Below, piece after piece: positions 16,132 to 25,469 of a stretch of DNA of 64,000 nt. Made by a program: the position numbers and the translations under genes. Below the pieces are notes generated by a model. The model was given only the letters and a program-made list of their open reading frames with translations, was not told the origin of the DNA and made no database searches. The stretch covers positions 1 through 64,000 of the forward strand of contig DAIDHN010000004.1 of the NCBI GenBank assembly GCA_027459665.1. The letters are read 5' to 3'. Origin of the DNA: Chthonomonadaceae bacterium. Its GTDB lineage: Bacteria > Armatimonadota > Chthonomonadetes > Chthonomonadales > Chthonomonadaceae. Every line of letters begins with the position of its first letter. Position 1 is the stretch's first letter.

Positions 16132-18843
16132 ATGCAAAAACTGATACCACTCATTTTTGTGCTGTTTGCATGTCAAAACGCACTGGCACAGAATACGGTT
16201 CTGCACGACTATGAACTGAATAATCAGGTGCAGGCCGCAAAATGGATACCAGACCATGACCTCGCTCCCCTGCTCTTTACGCACCAGGGTCTAAAAATGC
16301 AGATCACAGGGGGCGACCCATACATGCACGGCCCTGCCGAAGACTATCCTGCCCGCACACCTGTCTGGATCACCTTTCGGCTTCGCTCTGATACCGGCGG
16401 AATGGGCAGACTCTACTACTTTCATCACGGTGCCTCAGAACGCAAAGACATTCACTTTACTGTAAGCGCCAATCGCTGGCAAACTATCTCTCTGCCGCTT
16501 CCACCGCTTGGAGCGCATACCTTCCTCCGTTTCGATCCGCCTGGAACCCCGCATGCCTTCCTCCGTTCCGATGCACCTAAAAATCTTGGCAGCTGCATTC
16601 TGGCTTCACTGGTGGTAAGCGCAAGAACGATTCTGCCTCCGCCTGTTCTGCCGCCGCCTACTCTTCCACATTTTCATTCACGCTCTCTGCAGGTGCGTGC
16701 CGGCATGCTTACCCTGCAGCAGGCGCACCACCAGTACGGCGCGTTTCGCATCTACATACATGGCCGCCTCATGGCAGTTGGTCTGAACCACCCGACCATT
16801 GGCTACCTGTGGCATGGAAAAGAGGTCTTCTTTTCTATCAATCACAACGGCATTGCGGTGGCAACCTACAGCATGGGGGCAGTGTATGTGCGTGCAGTCG
16901 CCACAGACCCGCAGGGAGCAACCTGGCAGTTTTACCAGACCTTCTCCCCCGGCCCCGGTGATACTATACAAGCAAGCTGTCAGGTAAGGGTAAACCAAAA
17001 CAGGCAGCTGCTCTACCTGCCCCTTCTCGTAATGTTTCCAGGCTTCGGCAGTTTTGGCAGCAAAAAGCAGCAGGCGCTGTTTGCTGGGCTGGAATACCTG
17101 AATGCCTCAGACCGCTCTAGCAGCCAGGCAGACATGCGGGGTGCGCAGGCGCATCGCGAGCTGCCGATTTCAGAAAAACTCACTCTGCCGCTCATGGCTG
17201 TCGCCGCACAGAACAGAGTTCTTTCCCTCAGGTGGCAGGTGGAAAAACACCTGGCCGCCCTCTTCGATTCTCCCGACCGCATTTATCACAGCGGAGCACA
17301 TCTGTTTGGACTGATTGCTCCCGGCAGCACAGAGTTCAGCCGCCCGCCTGGAGAACTGCTGCCCTACCAGGCAGCGCCGCTGCTGGCTGGCCATACCATT
17401 TCTGCCCAGGCATATATCATGGCAGCAACTGGAAACAGCATAGTGCCTGCCCTGCAGCAGTACACAACTGAATGCGGCTTGCCTGGTCTTCCTCGCTCAG
17501 GTTACAACAGGCTCACTGCATTGCAGCTTGCTGCGCAGGGCTGGCTGCACTCACCAATAAATCATTTCCCGCTATTCAGCCATGCATTTGTGCCAGGTTC
17601 AACATCGTTTGTCCCACTCCCCAGCCCCGAAGCCCCCACTGAAATGGAATACCTGGCGACACAGCTGCCAAAAGAACCGGCTGCCGCCCAGCTGAATCAG
17701 GAGGCTCATGCTGCTCTGGCACAACTTCTGCCTGCCCGGCTCAACCTGCCAGTGCTGTTTCACGTACCTACCTTTGCACCTGCCCTGCTGGCGGGCCATG
17801 CACTGCAGGCTGCAAAAGAGCTGCACAAACAGGTACTGCAGCTCAACGACTCGTTTGCAGCAGACGGTCATGTGTACTATCATCCGCAGCAGGGCGCGCA
17901 AAACCTGGCGGCAACCAATCCTCATCCATACTCCAACGGTTTGCAGGCAGAAACCACTCTTACCATGCTGCGCGATGCCTCTTACTGCGGTGAGCCAGAC
18001 CTCATTCATGCAGCGCTAAAGCGCCTCAAACTGCTCAATCAATACTACGGTTCAGTGCCGCGCGGCGCGCAAACCTGGGAAGTACCACTGCACACTCCCG
18101 ACATTCTCGCTTCGGCAGAACTCTGCCACTGCTACGTACTTGGCTACCATCTCACAGGCAGCAAAAAACTTCTGCAGCAGGCCGAATACTGGGCATGGAC
18201 TGGTCTGCCTTTTGTCTATCTGCGCAGCCCGGTTGACAAACCGGTTGGCGCCTACGCTACCATCGCCGTCTACGGGGCCACACACTGGCGCGCGCCAAGC
18301 TGGATAGGGCTTCCGGTACAGTGGTGCGGCATGGTATATGCCCACGCACTGCGTCTGCTGTACAGATGCGATCACAATCCAATATGGAAACAACTGGCAG
18401 ACGGCATCACGCTTTCGGGTCTGCAGCAAACCTGGCCGGCTAACTCTAAACTGGCAGGGCTGCTGCCCGACTCGTATCTGCTTGGCGTGCAGCACCGCAA
18501 TTACCCTGCCATCAACCCTGGTACGGTTTTCAGCGGAGTGCCAGGGCTGTACCATCTGATTCCACTCTACAGAATGAAGGTATGCAGACGTGCAGGATTG
18601 ATTCTTCATGCAGCAGGACGCATACAGGTACTGCATGACGACAGCAGGCATCTGCTGTTCAGGGTGGAATGCTGGCCGCTTACCCCTTGCGACCTGTTGA
18701 TCACCGGGCTGAAAAACAAGCCGGCCCTGCAAATCAACGGAAAACCTGTGCAGGCGAATGTAGTCAACGAACGTTTTCTAAAACAAACAGGCCAGCTAGC
18801 CTTTCAAGTTGACAGCAGCGCTGTAGTTACTGTAAATAAGTGA
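16132..18843 (+). CDS. Large secreted protein, possible alpha/alpha-toroid carbohydrate enzyme
   Basis: A 903-residue protein not assigned to a family. The ATG at 16132 opens a clean signal peptide (MQKLIPLIFVLFACQNALAQ) and has GAAAGAA upstream; an ATG 18 bases earlier is less likely. Residues about 20-160 look like a beta-sandwich carbohydrate-binding region, followed by a proline-rich linker near 165-180 and a second beta-rich domain to about 320. The C-terminal third (about 560-830) has helix pairs with aromatic-rich ends such as EYWAWTGLPFVYL and YGATHWRAPSWIGLPVQWCG, as in alpha/alpha-barrel glycosidases and lyases. Catalytic residues cannot be named. The enzyme idea is inference from composition and layout. 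Confidence 0.7.
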   Translation: MQKLIPLIFVLFACQNALAQNTVLHDYELNNQVQAAKWIPDHDLAPLLFTHQGLKMQITGGDPYMHGPAEDYPARTPVWITFRLRSDTGGMGRLYYFHHGASERKDIHFTVSANRWQTISLPLPPLGAHTFLRFDPPGTPHAFLRSDAPKNLGSCILASLVVSARTILPPPVLPPPTLPHFHSRSLQVRAGMLTLQQAHHQYGAFRIYIHGRLMAVGLNHPTIGYLWHGKEVFFSINHNGIAVATYSMGAVYVRAVATDPQGATWQFYQTFSPGPGDTIQASCQVRVNQNRQLLYLPLLVMFPGFGSFGSKKQQALFAGLEYLNASDRSSSQADMRGAQAHRELPISEKLTLPLMAVAAQNRVLSLRWQVEKHLAALFDSPDRIYHSGAHLFGLIAPGSTEFSRPPGELLPYQAAPLLAGHTISAQAYIMAATGNSIVPALQQYTTECGLPGLPRSGYNRLTALQLAAQGWLHSPINHFPLFSHAFVPGSTSFVPLPSPEAPTEMEYLATQLPKEPAAAQLNQEAHAALAQLLPARLNLPVLFHVPTFAPALLAGHALQAAKELHKQVLQLNDSFAADGHVYYHPQQGAQNLAATNPHPYSNGLQAETTLTMLRDASYCGEPDLIHAALKRLKLLNQYYGSVPRGAQTWEVPLHTPDILASAELCHCYVLGYHLTGSKKLLQQAEYWAWTGLPFVYLRSPVDKPVGAYATIAVYGATHWRAPSWIGLPVQWCGMVYAHALRLLYRCDHNPIWKQLADGITLSGLQQTWPANSKLAGLLPDSYLLGVQHRNYPAINPGTVFSGVPGLYHLIPLYRMKVCRRAGLILHAAGRIQVLHDDSRHLLFRVECWPLTPCDLLITGLKNKPALQINGKPVQANVVNERFLKQTGQLAFQVDSSAVVTVNK

Positions 18844-18963
18844 GTAGTATTGCCTGTATGCAAAATAGTCAGTCAATTAATATTCAAACACCCCTCCACG
18901 GGGTAGCAGCGAATAACCGGAACAGGCAGCTGGTACATGCCTGTATGGGCAGGTGAACCGTTT

Positions 18964-19185
18964 TCAGTCTTCCAGCTTCTCTAAACTCTTGCGACGACAA
19001 GTGCGTTCTATGTCATGGAGAACATGCCCCTGCACCCATTGACGCAGTTCTGCAACACTTGCAAGCATTTTGTCTACATCGGCACGAGGACTTTCGGGGT
19101 CATCCTGCCAGTCACGCAGTATCCTCTCTGCCTGACGAAGCGCATTTGCCGCTTTCTGGGCAGGGGTAATCGGATTTCTCACCAA
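18964..19185 (-). CDS. Small helical protein of unknown function
   Basis: A 73-residue charged protein, mostly helical, with no Cys-based or catalytic motif except a lone Cys near the end. The start is TTG at 19185 or the adjacent GTG at 19182; AGAGG lies 9 and 12 bases upstream respectively. It stands alone between the secreted protein and the acetyltransferase. A 120-base gap on its left and 215 bases on its right show no other gene. Confidence 0.5.
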   Translation of the reverse strand: MVRNPITPAQKAANALRQAERILRDWQDDPESPRADVDKMLASVAELRQWVQGHVLHDIERTCRRKSLEKLED

Positions 19186-19400
19186 AATAAATTACCTCTT
19201 TTTCAGTATGCGCATTCTTCCGCTGCAAATGCACAGTACCCTCCCTGATACTTGCACATTCTATCAAACAGAAGCATTACGCTGTTGCAGGTAACTTTAT
19301 ACCTTTTTTCGAAACGTTTTCCTCATATTTTCGCTGCAAAAGCAGGAATACAGACCCCGCAGTGCGAATTTTTTCTCATTACTCTCCTAAGAGGTTTTCC

Positions 19401-19889
19401 ATGCCGGATATGCTGGTTCATTTGCTCAAACTGCCTCCACTGGAGCCATGCCTTGCTGAAATGCATGTGCAAGACATTGTGATACGCCGTGCCAACTCTT
19501 TTGAAATCACCCCTGTTCAGCAGTACATTGCAGCACACTTTTCGCAGGGCTGGGCAGATGAAGTAGTGCCCTGCTTCAGTCGTCAGCCTGTCAGCCTCTT
19601 CATAGCTCTCAGCCAGGGCCGTATTGTGGGGTTCAGCGCCTGCGAGGCTACCCGCCGAAACTTTTTTGGGCCAACAGGTGTTACGCCAGAACTGCGCGGC
19701 AGGGGAATAGGGCGGGCGCTGCTGCTGGCTGCCCTGCATTACCTGCATGATTACGGCTACGCATATGCCATTATTGGCGGGGTTGGCCCTTCCGATTTCT
19801 ACAGCAGGGTAGTAGATGCCATACTTATTCCAAACAGCACGCCAGGCATCTATACCGACCTGCTTTCCAAAAGCGCCATAGACCCCTGA
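19401..19889 (+). CDS. GNAT-family acetyltransferase
   Basis: A 162-residue N-acetyltransferase. The acetyl-CoA pyrophosphate-binding motif reads VTPELRGRGIGRALLLAAL, preceded by the beta-strand pair LFIALSQGRIVGFSACEA and followed by YAYAIIGGVGPSDFYSRVV. An AAGAGG ribosome-binding site lies 7 bases before ATG 19401. The opening ITPVQQYIAAHFSQGWADEV helps define the acceptor site but does not identify the substrate. The gene is monocistronic. Confidence 0.9.
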   Translation: MPDMLVHLLKLPPLEPCLAEMHVQDIVIRRANSFEITPVQQYIAAHFSQGWADEVVPCFSRQPVSLFIALSQGRIVGFSACEATRRNFFGPTGVTPELRGRGIGRALLLAALHYLHDYGYAYAIIGGVGPSDFYSRVVDAILIPNSTPGIYTDLLSKSAIDP

Positions 19890-19911
19890 TCGTTGTGCAA
19901 AACAGGCAGGT

Positions 19912-20262
19912 TCAGCCTAGTCTTCCCGTTGGCGGCTCATACACCGCAAGGTACCACGCCACCGCCAGGTTTACCACAGGCACCACCATCAGTATCCCCC
20001 AGAACGATGACTTGTTCGTGCTTTCAGCAATACGCATCCATACCCAAATCAGCACAAGCAAATCTATGCCGGGCAGCAAAAGCAGCAGCGCCAGCCACAG
20101 GTCTACATCTGCAAGCTGAAACATCATCCAGATATTTACCAGGGGTACAAAAGCCAGCCAGGCATTCTCCTGCCCAGACTTGGCGGCAATCAGGTAGAGC
20201 GGATAGGTCTCCAGAATATACAGAATCAGCGTAGATATCCAGCTGACAGCGCTGTTAAACAT
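19912..20262 (-). CDS. DUF5684-like small membrane protein
   Basis: A 116-residue protein with three to four hydrophobic segments. The internal pattern KSGQENAWLAFVPLVNIWMMFQLADVD and the later WGILMVVPVVNLAVAWYLAVY match the DUF5684 style seen near signal peptidases. The function is unknown. GGAGG-like sequence precedes the start. It lies 60 bases downstream of the DUF3592-like gene on the same strand and is probably co-transcribed with it. Confidence 0.7.
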   Translation of the reverse strand: MFNSAVSWISTLILYILETYPLYLIAAKSGQENAWLAFVPLVNIWMMFQLADVDLWLALLLLLPGIDLLVLIWVWMRIAESTNKSSFWGILMVVPVVNLAVAWYLAVYEPPTGRLG

Positions 20263-20322
20263 TGCATTCCTCCCCCGGCAGCAGTATTCAGCATTTTCCT
20301 GGCTGTCTGCTTACAGTTTTCC

Positions 20323-20790
20323 TCATATCCTCTGGCGCCGCGCTCTTCTCTCTCTCCGCCGCATATCACGCCAGCGCGCCAACCTGCCAAACAGCGGAAA
20401 AAACAGCAGTATGATGCCAACACAAATCACACCTATGGCTGAGCCGGGTGAAGCGCCCTCACTCAAACTGGCTGCCGGGTTGCCTGCATCGTAATGCACA
20501 ACGATAGAGCCGCCTTCAGTAAGGCTGTTCAGCGCCACCGCGCTTTCGGAAACGGTGTTCTGATACTCATGCCCATTTACCATATAACGGTAGGTTATTT
20601 TCCCTCCCTTGCGGGTACTGCCTGGCACTGTTTCTACCGTGCCCATCGTAGTGGCAGGGCTGTGAAGAAGCTGTTGAAAATTGTACTCCATTACTCCGCC
20701 AATAGGCAGCAGCAGCAAACCTGCCAAAGCAGCAAGCCATCCTAAAATGGGGTATTTCACCAGTAGACGCGTTAATAAGTAGTCCAGCAT
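20323..20790 (-). CDS. DUF3592-type membrane protein
   Basis: A 155-residue protein with one membrane segment near residues 15-35 and another near 118-138, bracketing an exported domain. The domain pattern TTMGTVETVPGSTRK, then KITYRYMVNGHEYQNTVS and GGSIVVHYDAGNPAASL is the DUF3592 signature (a beta-rich domain of unknown role). The start is ATG 20790 with a perfect AGGAGG 7 bases upstream; the longer reading frame has no such site. A basic Arg-rich tail ends the protein on the cytoplasmic side. Confidence 0.8.
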   Translation of the reverse strand: MLDYLLTRLLVKYPILGWLAALAGLLLLPIGGVMEYNFQQLLHSPATTMGTVETVPGSTRKGGKITYRYMVNGHEYQNTVSESAVALNSLTEGGSIVVHYDAGNPAASLSEGASPGSAIGVICVGIILLFFPLFGRLARWRDMRRRERRARRQRI

Positions 20791-20866
20791 GAAACGTCCT
20801 CCTGAAATATAGTACACCTCGTTCTACATACTGCCTCACTATAAGCATACTATTTTTCAGGTCGTA

Positions 20867-20880
20867 CGCTGTTTACAGCG
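20867..20880. promoter_or_regulatory. Candidate palindromic operator
   Basis: CGCTGTTTACAGCG is a 14-base palindrome with six-base arms, placed in the 298-base divergent gap between the DUF3592 and GH43 genes. The rest of that gap is AT-rich with no second gene. The binding protein is unknown. Confidence 0.3.
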
Positions 20881-21088
20881 GGGCAGTTTCACTATTTGCT
20901 CAAACTGCAGTCGAACCTAATGCTTCAAAGGCAAAACAAATGCTGTCACTAAATTTATAGATGCAGGCAGAAGAATCCTTCCCATTACTCACAAAGATTT
21001 TTACAACACATCCATCCCTGCACAAAACCGCCAATGCATTCTATCAGGTACTCTACACAAAGTCGTTTCAGAACAAGAGGAAAACACC

Positions 21089-22015
21089 ATGTCTGCATCT
21101 TCACACATACCGCCGCCTGCAGGACTGCGTAAATTGATGGACGAGCCGCTGCGCGATCCTTCTGTCTGCCGCGCCACGGATGGATACTACTATCTTACCG
21201 GAACCAGTGAGCCTTTTTGGGAAAACAACCACACACACGGCATTCGTGTATGGCGCTCGCCCGACCTTTTTGAATGGCAGGCGCTGGGAACAGTATGGCG
21301 CTGCGGCGAAAGCCCCTGGCACAAGCCTTACCTGCTGGCAGGAAAACCGCTCTGGGCGCCTGAAATTCATTACTACGAAGGCACTTTCTGGCTTACCTAC
21401 AGCATGCCCGGCTGGGACAATACCGCAAAAACATCCGGCTCTGGTCTGCTGAGAAGCAGCACCGGCCAGCCAGATGGCCCGTATGAGGATATGCACCCGC
21501 ACGCACCACTGGGGGATGAAATAGATGCCTCCCTGTTTCACGACACAGATGGCACACTCTACTTTCTCTGGCACAGCGGTAAAATAGCGCCGCTCACAAC
21601 AGACAGACGCAATTTTGCTGAACCAGCACATTGGATTCAGACTACTGTGGCCGACCCTGACCCCGGTCACCACTCAGACCTGTGCGCTGGAATATTTGGT
21701 GAAAACTCGTTCAACCACATCGGCTTTGAAGGGGTATTCGTATTCAAACGGGAAAACCGTTACTACGTGAGCTGCAGCGAGGGGTACGACGGCAGGTACA
21801 GCTGCATGCTCGCAGAATCAGATCACCTGTTTGGGCCATATCACGCACGTTATGAGGCGATTCCTTATGGCGGTCACAACACCTTTTTTCAAGATGAAGA
21901 AGGCAGCTGGTGGTCCACCTACTTTGGCGAACCGTGGTATCAGCGCCCTGCCATACTGCCAGTCTCTTTTGAAACAGACGGACGCCTCATCCTGCGCGCT
22001 AAGCAGCATAAGTAG
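21089..22015 (+). CDS. Glycoside hydrolase family 43-like beta-propeller
   Basis: A 308-residue five-bladed beta-propeller enzyme that would cleave arabinose- or xylose-containing oligosaccharides. The three acidic residues of GH43 can be placed: Asp23 in LRDPSV (general base), Asp146 in DEIDASLFHD (pKa modulator) and Glu214 in GFEGVFVF (general acid). LWAPEIHYYEGTFWLTYS is the usual blade-two strand. There is no signal peptide, so it is probably cytoplasmic and acts on imported oligosaccharides. AGAGG precedes the ATG. No transporter or sugar regulator is adjacent. The sub-specificity cannot be read. Confidence 0.88.
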   Translation: MSASSHIPPPAGLRKLMDEPLRDPSVCRATDGYYYLTGTSEPFWENNHTHGIRVWRSPDLFEWQALGTVWRCGESPWHKPYLLAGKPLWAPEIHYYEGTFWLTYSMPGWDNTAKTSGSGLLRSSTGQPDGPYEDMHPHAPLGDEIDASLFHDTDGTLYFLWHSGKIAPLTTDRRNFAEPAHWIQTTVADPDPGHHSDLCAGIFGENSFNHIGFEGVFVFKRENRYYVSCSEGYDGRYSCMLAESDHLFGPYHARYEAIPYGGHNTFFQDEEGSWWSTYFGEPWYQRPAILPVSFETDGRLILRAKQHK

Positions 22016-22077
22016 AAGAGCAATAGCAGATGAATGCTTTCTGCAGGCTGACAGCCTCGGTCCAGAATTATGCTGCT

Positions 22078-22089
22078 GGGTTGAAACCC
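22078..22089. repeat. Short GGGTT-AACCC palindrome
   Basis: GGGTTGAAACCC is one of five copies of this palindromic core in the flanks of the cyclase gene (others at 22102-22118, 22380-22394, 25476-25493 and 25576-25595). Confidence 0.6.
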
Positions 22090-22095
22090 TCTGCC

Positions 22096-22199
22096 TATGC
22101 CACGGAGTTAAAACCCCGTTCTGACAGACAAAAGTCCACTGTGTGGACTAAATGCACGATGCGCTATACTGCACTGCATACCCACTGCCGCCAGCGCGT
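22096..22199. repeat. 104-base direct repeat, left copy
   Basis: This segment matches 25470-25573 with 11 substitutions and no gap (about 89 percent). It contains two inverted motifs: ACGGAGTTAAAACCCCGT and AAAGTCCACTGTGTGGACT. It is non-coding and ends in CCGCCAGCGCGT in both copies. Confidence 0.85.
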
Positions 22200-22204
22200 G
22201 AGGC

Positions 22205-22347
22205 AACCTCACCCCGGCCTAACGGCGCTGAAAGAGGGGCCAGAAGGGCTGGTGCAGGCTGGCAGCATAGCTCTGCTCCCCCTCTTTCAAGGAGCGAAGC
22301 GACTGACCGGGAGAGGGGGAATGACCGAAGGTCAAGGGGGTGAGGTT
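22205..22347. repeat. 143-base element with 11-base terminal inverted repeats
   Basis: AACCTCACCCC at 22205-22215 is the exact inverse complement of GGGGTGAGGTT at 22337-22347. A nested inverted pair, GAAAGAGGGG (22230-22239) and CCCCTCTTTC (22279-22288), lies inside. No open frame of note is present. It has the form of a small non-autonomous repeat. Confidence 0.65.
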
Positions 22348-22364
22348 AAACAGTGAGCAGAAGG
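22330..22364. repeat. 35-base direct repeat, left copy
   Basis: GGTCAAGGGGGTGAGGTT and the following CAGTGAGCAG match 25604-25638 with two differences. With the 104-base repeat it forms a two-part module on each side of the cyclase gene. Confidence 0.8.
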
Positions 22365-22409
22365 CTTGGCGTGTCAGCACGGGGTTGAAACCCCATACAA
22401 CGGCCAGGT

Positions 22410-25364
22410 TCACTGCTGCAGAGCGAGTGAGACAGCCTGCTCCAGCGTGAGTGCTCTGCCCTCCTGCTGGCAGAGGGCGTACTGTTCAGTCCCCAGTGCT
22501 GCCTCGCATGCCTCCCTCCACTGCTTCTGCTGCACAGCCTCGGAGGGCGACAGAGGCATGCCCAGGTCAGTCCGCAAGGTAGCAGAAGCGCCGTACAGCC
22601 TTGCAGCTCGCATATGCTCATCTACCGCGCACCAATAGCCGGCAAACCCCTCCAGCACCTCAATCTGCCCTGGAGCATTGCCGATTTCACTGTAGACTGC
22701 AAGGTAAACTGCCAGCGCCTGCTCAAGGTACCCGCGTGCGGCAGTGTAATCGCCTGCCTGCAGCGCTACACTCCCCAGGCCATACAGACTGATTGCCTCC
22801 CATGCTCTGTTTCCTATCTCGCGGTTGATAGCAAGAGCCTGCTCGTAGTACCCGCGTGCGGCAGAATAGTCACCGGTATGCAGCGCTACGCTACCCAAAC
22901 CATTCATACAGCCTGCCTCCCAGGCCATATTTCCTATCTCGCGGCATATAACAAGCGACTGCTCATAGCAACTGCGTGCAGCAGCATAGTCGGCAGTATT
23001 CAGCGATACACTCGCTAAACCATACAAATTAATCTCCTCCAATGCACGGTTTTGTATCTCCTGGTTGATAACAAGAGATTGCTTCAGGAATTCGCCTGCA
23101 GCTGGGTAATCACCGGTATTGAGTACTATAAACCCCAGGTTGTTCAGGCACCATGCTTCCCTGTTTCTGTTATGCAATGCCTGATGCATGGCAAGCGCCT
23201 GCTCCAGGTACTCACGTGCAGCAGAGTGGTCGCCGGTATTCAGCGCTACCAAGCCCAGGTTATTCAGACAGCCTGCTTCTCCATTGCGGTCCCCTATCTC
23301 GCGGCGTATAACCAGAGCCTGCTCGTACTGCTCGCGTGCAGCAGAGTAGTCGCCTGTATTCAACGCTACACTCCCCAAGCCGTTCATACAGGCAGCTTCG
23401 CAGTTACGTTCTCCTATCTCCTGGTAAATAGCAAGCGCCTGCTCGTACTGTCCGCGCGCCGAATGGTAAGCACCCTGGTACATAGACATTGCTCCTGCAC
23501 AACATAGTGCGCCTGCTTCTGCGCTGGCATCCTCACCGCCCTTGCGCGCTGCAAACAAACCCTCCAGCAGCTCGCGCCCTGCCTGCCAGTGACCGCGCAC
23601 CTCCCAAAAACGCTGCAGGTCTGCACTCATCTGCAGCCCCCGGCTCACCGCCTCTACATTCCCTTCAGCAATGCACCACTCCAGGGCAGCACAAAAGTTG
23701 CCATGCTCCAGCTCAAGGCGGAAAAACCACTCGACCTGCTGCGGCCCTTCCATCTGCTGTTTCGCTTCAGCCGCCAGCTTTGCATACCAATCTCGGTGAT
23801 GCCCGCGAACTGCCTCTGCCTCCCCAAACTCGGCAAGCTTCTCCAAACCATACTGGCGCACCGTCTCAAGCAAACGGTACCTGCCCCCCTCATACTGAAC
23901 AAGGCTCTTGTCTACCAGGGAGGTGAGCAAATCAAGCACCTCCCACTCCTCCACAAGCCCTCCGCTGCAAATACCCTCACACCCCTCCAGACTGAAACCG
24001 CCCACAAACACGCTCACGCGAGCAAGTAGAAGACGCTCCCCTTCGCCCAGCAAATCGTAGCTCCAGTCTATCAAGGCGCGAAGGGTCTGCTGGCGGGGAA
24101 GCAGGTGACGGCTGCCCCCGGTGAGCAAACGAAAACGCTGGTCAAGCCGATCACCAATCTGCTCCACGCTCATCGCCCTCACACGGGCTGCGGCAAGCTC
24201 AATCGCCAAAGGGATGCCGTCGAGCCTTGCGCACACCGCCTCCACTGCAGTGCGGTTACTCCCCTCCAGGGCAAACAGAGGCTGCTGCAAGCGGGCACGC
24301 TCTACAAACAGTTCCACAGCCTCACGCTCTGCCAGCGAGGGGATGCGCATGGTCTGCTCGCCCGCTATGCCTAGCCCCTCCCGGCTGCTTGCAAGTATGC
24401 GCACAGTGGGGCACTGCCGAAGCAGAGCCTCGCAGAAGCGGGCAGCACCCTCCAGCAAATGCTCGCAGTTGTCGAGCAGCAGCAGGGCAGTGCGCCCCTT
24501 CAGCCAGGTGCAGACGGTTTGCAGCAGGGGGGTGCCTCCCTCCTCCTTCAAGCCCAAAGCGCCTGCCACCGCCTGGGGTATCCACTGAGGGTCTGAAACA
24601 GGGGCAAGCTCTGCCAGCCAGATGCCGTCGGGGTACTGCTCAAGCAAATCAGCCGCAGTGTGCAGGCAGAGGCGGGTCTTGCCGCAGCCGCCTACCCCGG
24701 TGAGAGTGACCAGGCGGTGAGAGGCAAGCAGCTGCCGCAGGGTCTGCATCTCTGCCTCGCGCCCTACAAACGAGGTGAGCTGGGCAGGCAGGTTGTGTTT
24801 TGCTCCGCTGAGTGTGCGCAGGGGCGGGAAGCTGGCTGGCAGGGCGGGGTGGCAAAGCTGAAACACCTGTTCGGGCTGAGCCAGGTCTTTGAGCTGGTGC
24901 TCTCCCTTTGCAAGCAGGGTGCAGCCTTCAGGCATGTTGTTGAGAGAGAGTTCCTGAGCGAGCTGCGAAAGCAGGGTCTGCCCGCCGTGCGCCGCTGCGA
25001 GCAGCCGCGCTGTGCGGTTGAGGGCGGGGCCAAAGTAGTCTTGGTCTCGCAGTTCGGCGCTGCCGCTGTGGAGGGCCATGCGCACCCGAATGGCATCGGG
25101 GGTCTGCCATGCCTCCCGCTGCAGAGCAAGCTGTGCTGCCAGAGCCGCCAGCAAGGCAGCGTTTGCCGATGCGAAGGCTGCGCAGAAGGCATCGCCTATG
25201 GTTTTGAACACTACCCCGCCCTCGTGTTCTATGGCGGTGCGCAGCAACTCATCGTGGCGTGCAAGCGCGGGGCGCATGGCATCCGGGTACTGTTCCCAGA
25301 GCCTTGTGCTGCCCTCTATGTCGGTAAAAAGCAGGGTAATGGTACCAGTCGGCCAGGCGGTCAT
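22410..25364 (-). CDS. Class III nucleotide cyclase / NB-ARC ATPase / TPR regulator
   Basis: A 984-residue signalling protein. ATG 25364 has GGAGGAG 8 bases upstream. Residues 1-190 are a class III cyclase domain: ITLLFTDIEGSTRLWE supplies one metal Asp, VVFKTIGDAFCAAF the second, and LNRTARLLAAA the Asn/Arg transition-state pair. Residues about 210-560 are an AP-ATPase: P-loop GVGGCGKTRL, Walker B ALLLLDNCEHLL, SSREGLG and GIPLAIELAAAR. Residues about 640-900 are seven TPR-like repeats of exactly 40 residues. The layout matches proteins in which ligand or protein binding by the repeats controls the ATPase and cyclase. It is a single-gene unit with matching repeat modules on both sides. Confidence 0.93.
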   Translation of the reverse strand: MTAWPTGTITLLFTDIEGSTRLWEQYPDAMRPALARHDELLRTAIEHEGGVVFKTIGDAFCAAFASANAALLAALAAQLALQREAWQTPDAIRVRMALHSGSAELRDQDYFGPALNRTARLLAAAHGGQTLLSQLAQELSLNNMPEGCTLLAKGEHQLKDLAQPEQVFQLCHPALPASFPPLRTLSGAKHNLPAQLTSFVGREAEMQTLRQLLASHRLVTLTGVGGCGKTRLCLHTAADLLEQYPDGIWLAELAPVSDPQWIPQAVAGALGLKEEGGTPLLQTVCTWLKGRTALLLLDNCEHLLEGAARFCEALLRQCPTVRILASSREGLGIAGEQTMRIPSLAEREAVELFVERARLQQPLFALEGSNRTAVEAVCARLDGIPLAIELAAARVRAMSVEQIGDRLDQRFRLLTGGSRHLLPRQQTLRALIDWSYDLLGEGERLLLARVSVFVGGFSLEGCEGICSGGLVEEWEVLDLLTSLVDKSLVQYEGGRYRLLETVRQYGLEKLAEFGEAEAVRGHHRDWYAKLAAEAKQQMEGPQQVEWFFRLELEHGNFCAALEWCIAEGNVEAVSRGLQMSADLQRFWEVRGHWQAGRELLEGLFAARKGGEDASAEAGALCCAGAMSMYQGAYHSARGQYEQALAIYQEIGERNCEAACMNGLGSVALNTGDYSAAREQYEQALVIRREIGDRNGEAGCLNNLGLVALNTGDHSAAREYLEQALAMHQALHNRNREAWCLNNLGFIVLNTGDYPAAGEFLKQSLVINQEIQNRALEEINLYGLASVSLNTADYAAARSCYEQSLVICREIGNMAWEAGCMNGLGSVALHTGDYSAARGYYEQALAINREIGNRAWEAISLYGLGSVALQAGDYTAARGYLEQALAVYLAVYSEIGNAPGQIEVLEGFAGYWCAVDEHMRAARLYGASATLRTDLGMPLSPSEAVQQKQWREACEAALGTEQYALCQQEGRALTLEQAVSLALQQ
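22740..23579 (-). repeat. 120-base tandem repeats encoding TPRs
   Basis: Seven in-frame units of exactly 120 bases lie inside the cyclase gene, with boundaries near 22740, 22860, 22980, 23100, 23220, 23340 and 23460. The encoded pattern is YSAARxxYEQAL, then IG-NR, then LGxVALNTGD. The regular length points to recent duplication or ongoing homogenisation. Confidence 0.85.
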
Positions 25365-25469
25365 GCGCGTTCTCCTCCCCCAAACGGGTATACACCTGCA
25401 CATTCGCGAGCCGGCGGCATGAATCCTGCAAGGCAATTCCTACCACTCAATGCAGCCTTACCCCGGCCT

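Noticed and set aside
22740-23579. Non-coding tandem repeat array
   Set aside because: The 120-base units are in frame and encode clear TPR-like helices inside the cyclase gene.
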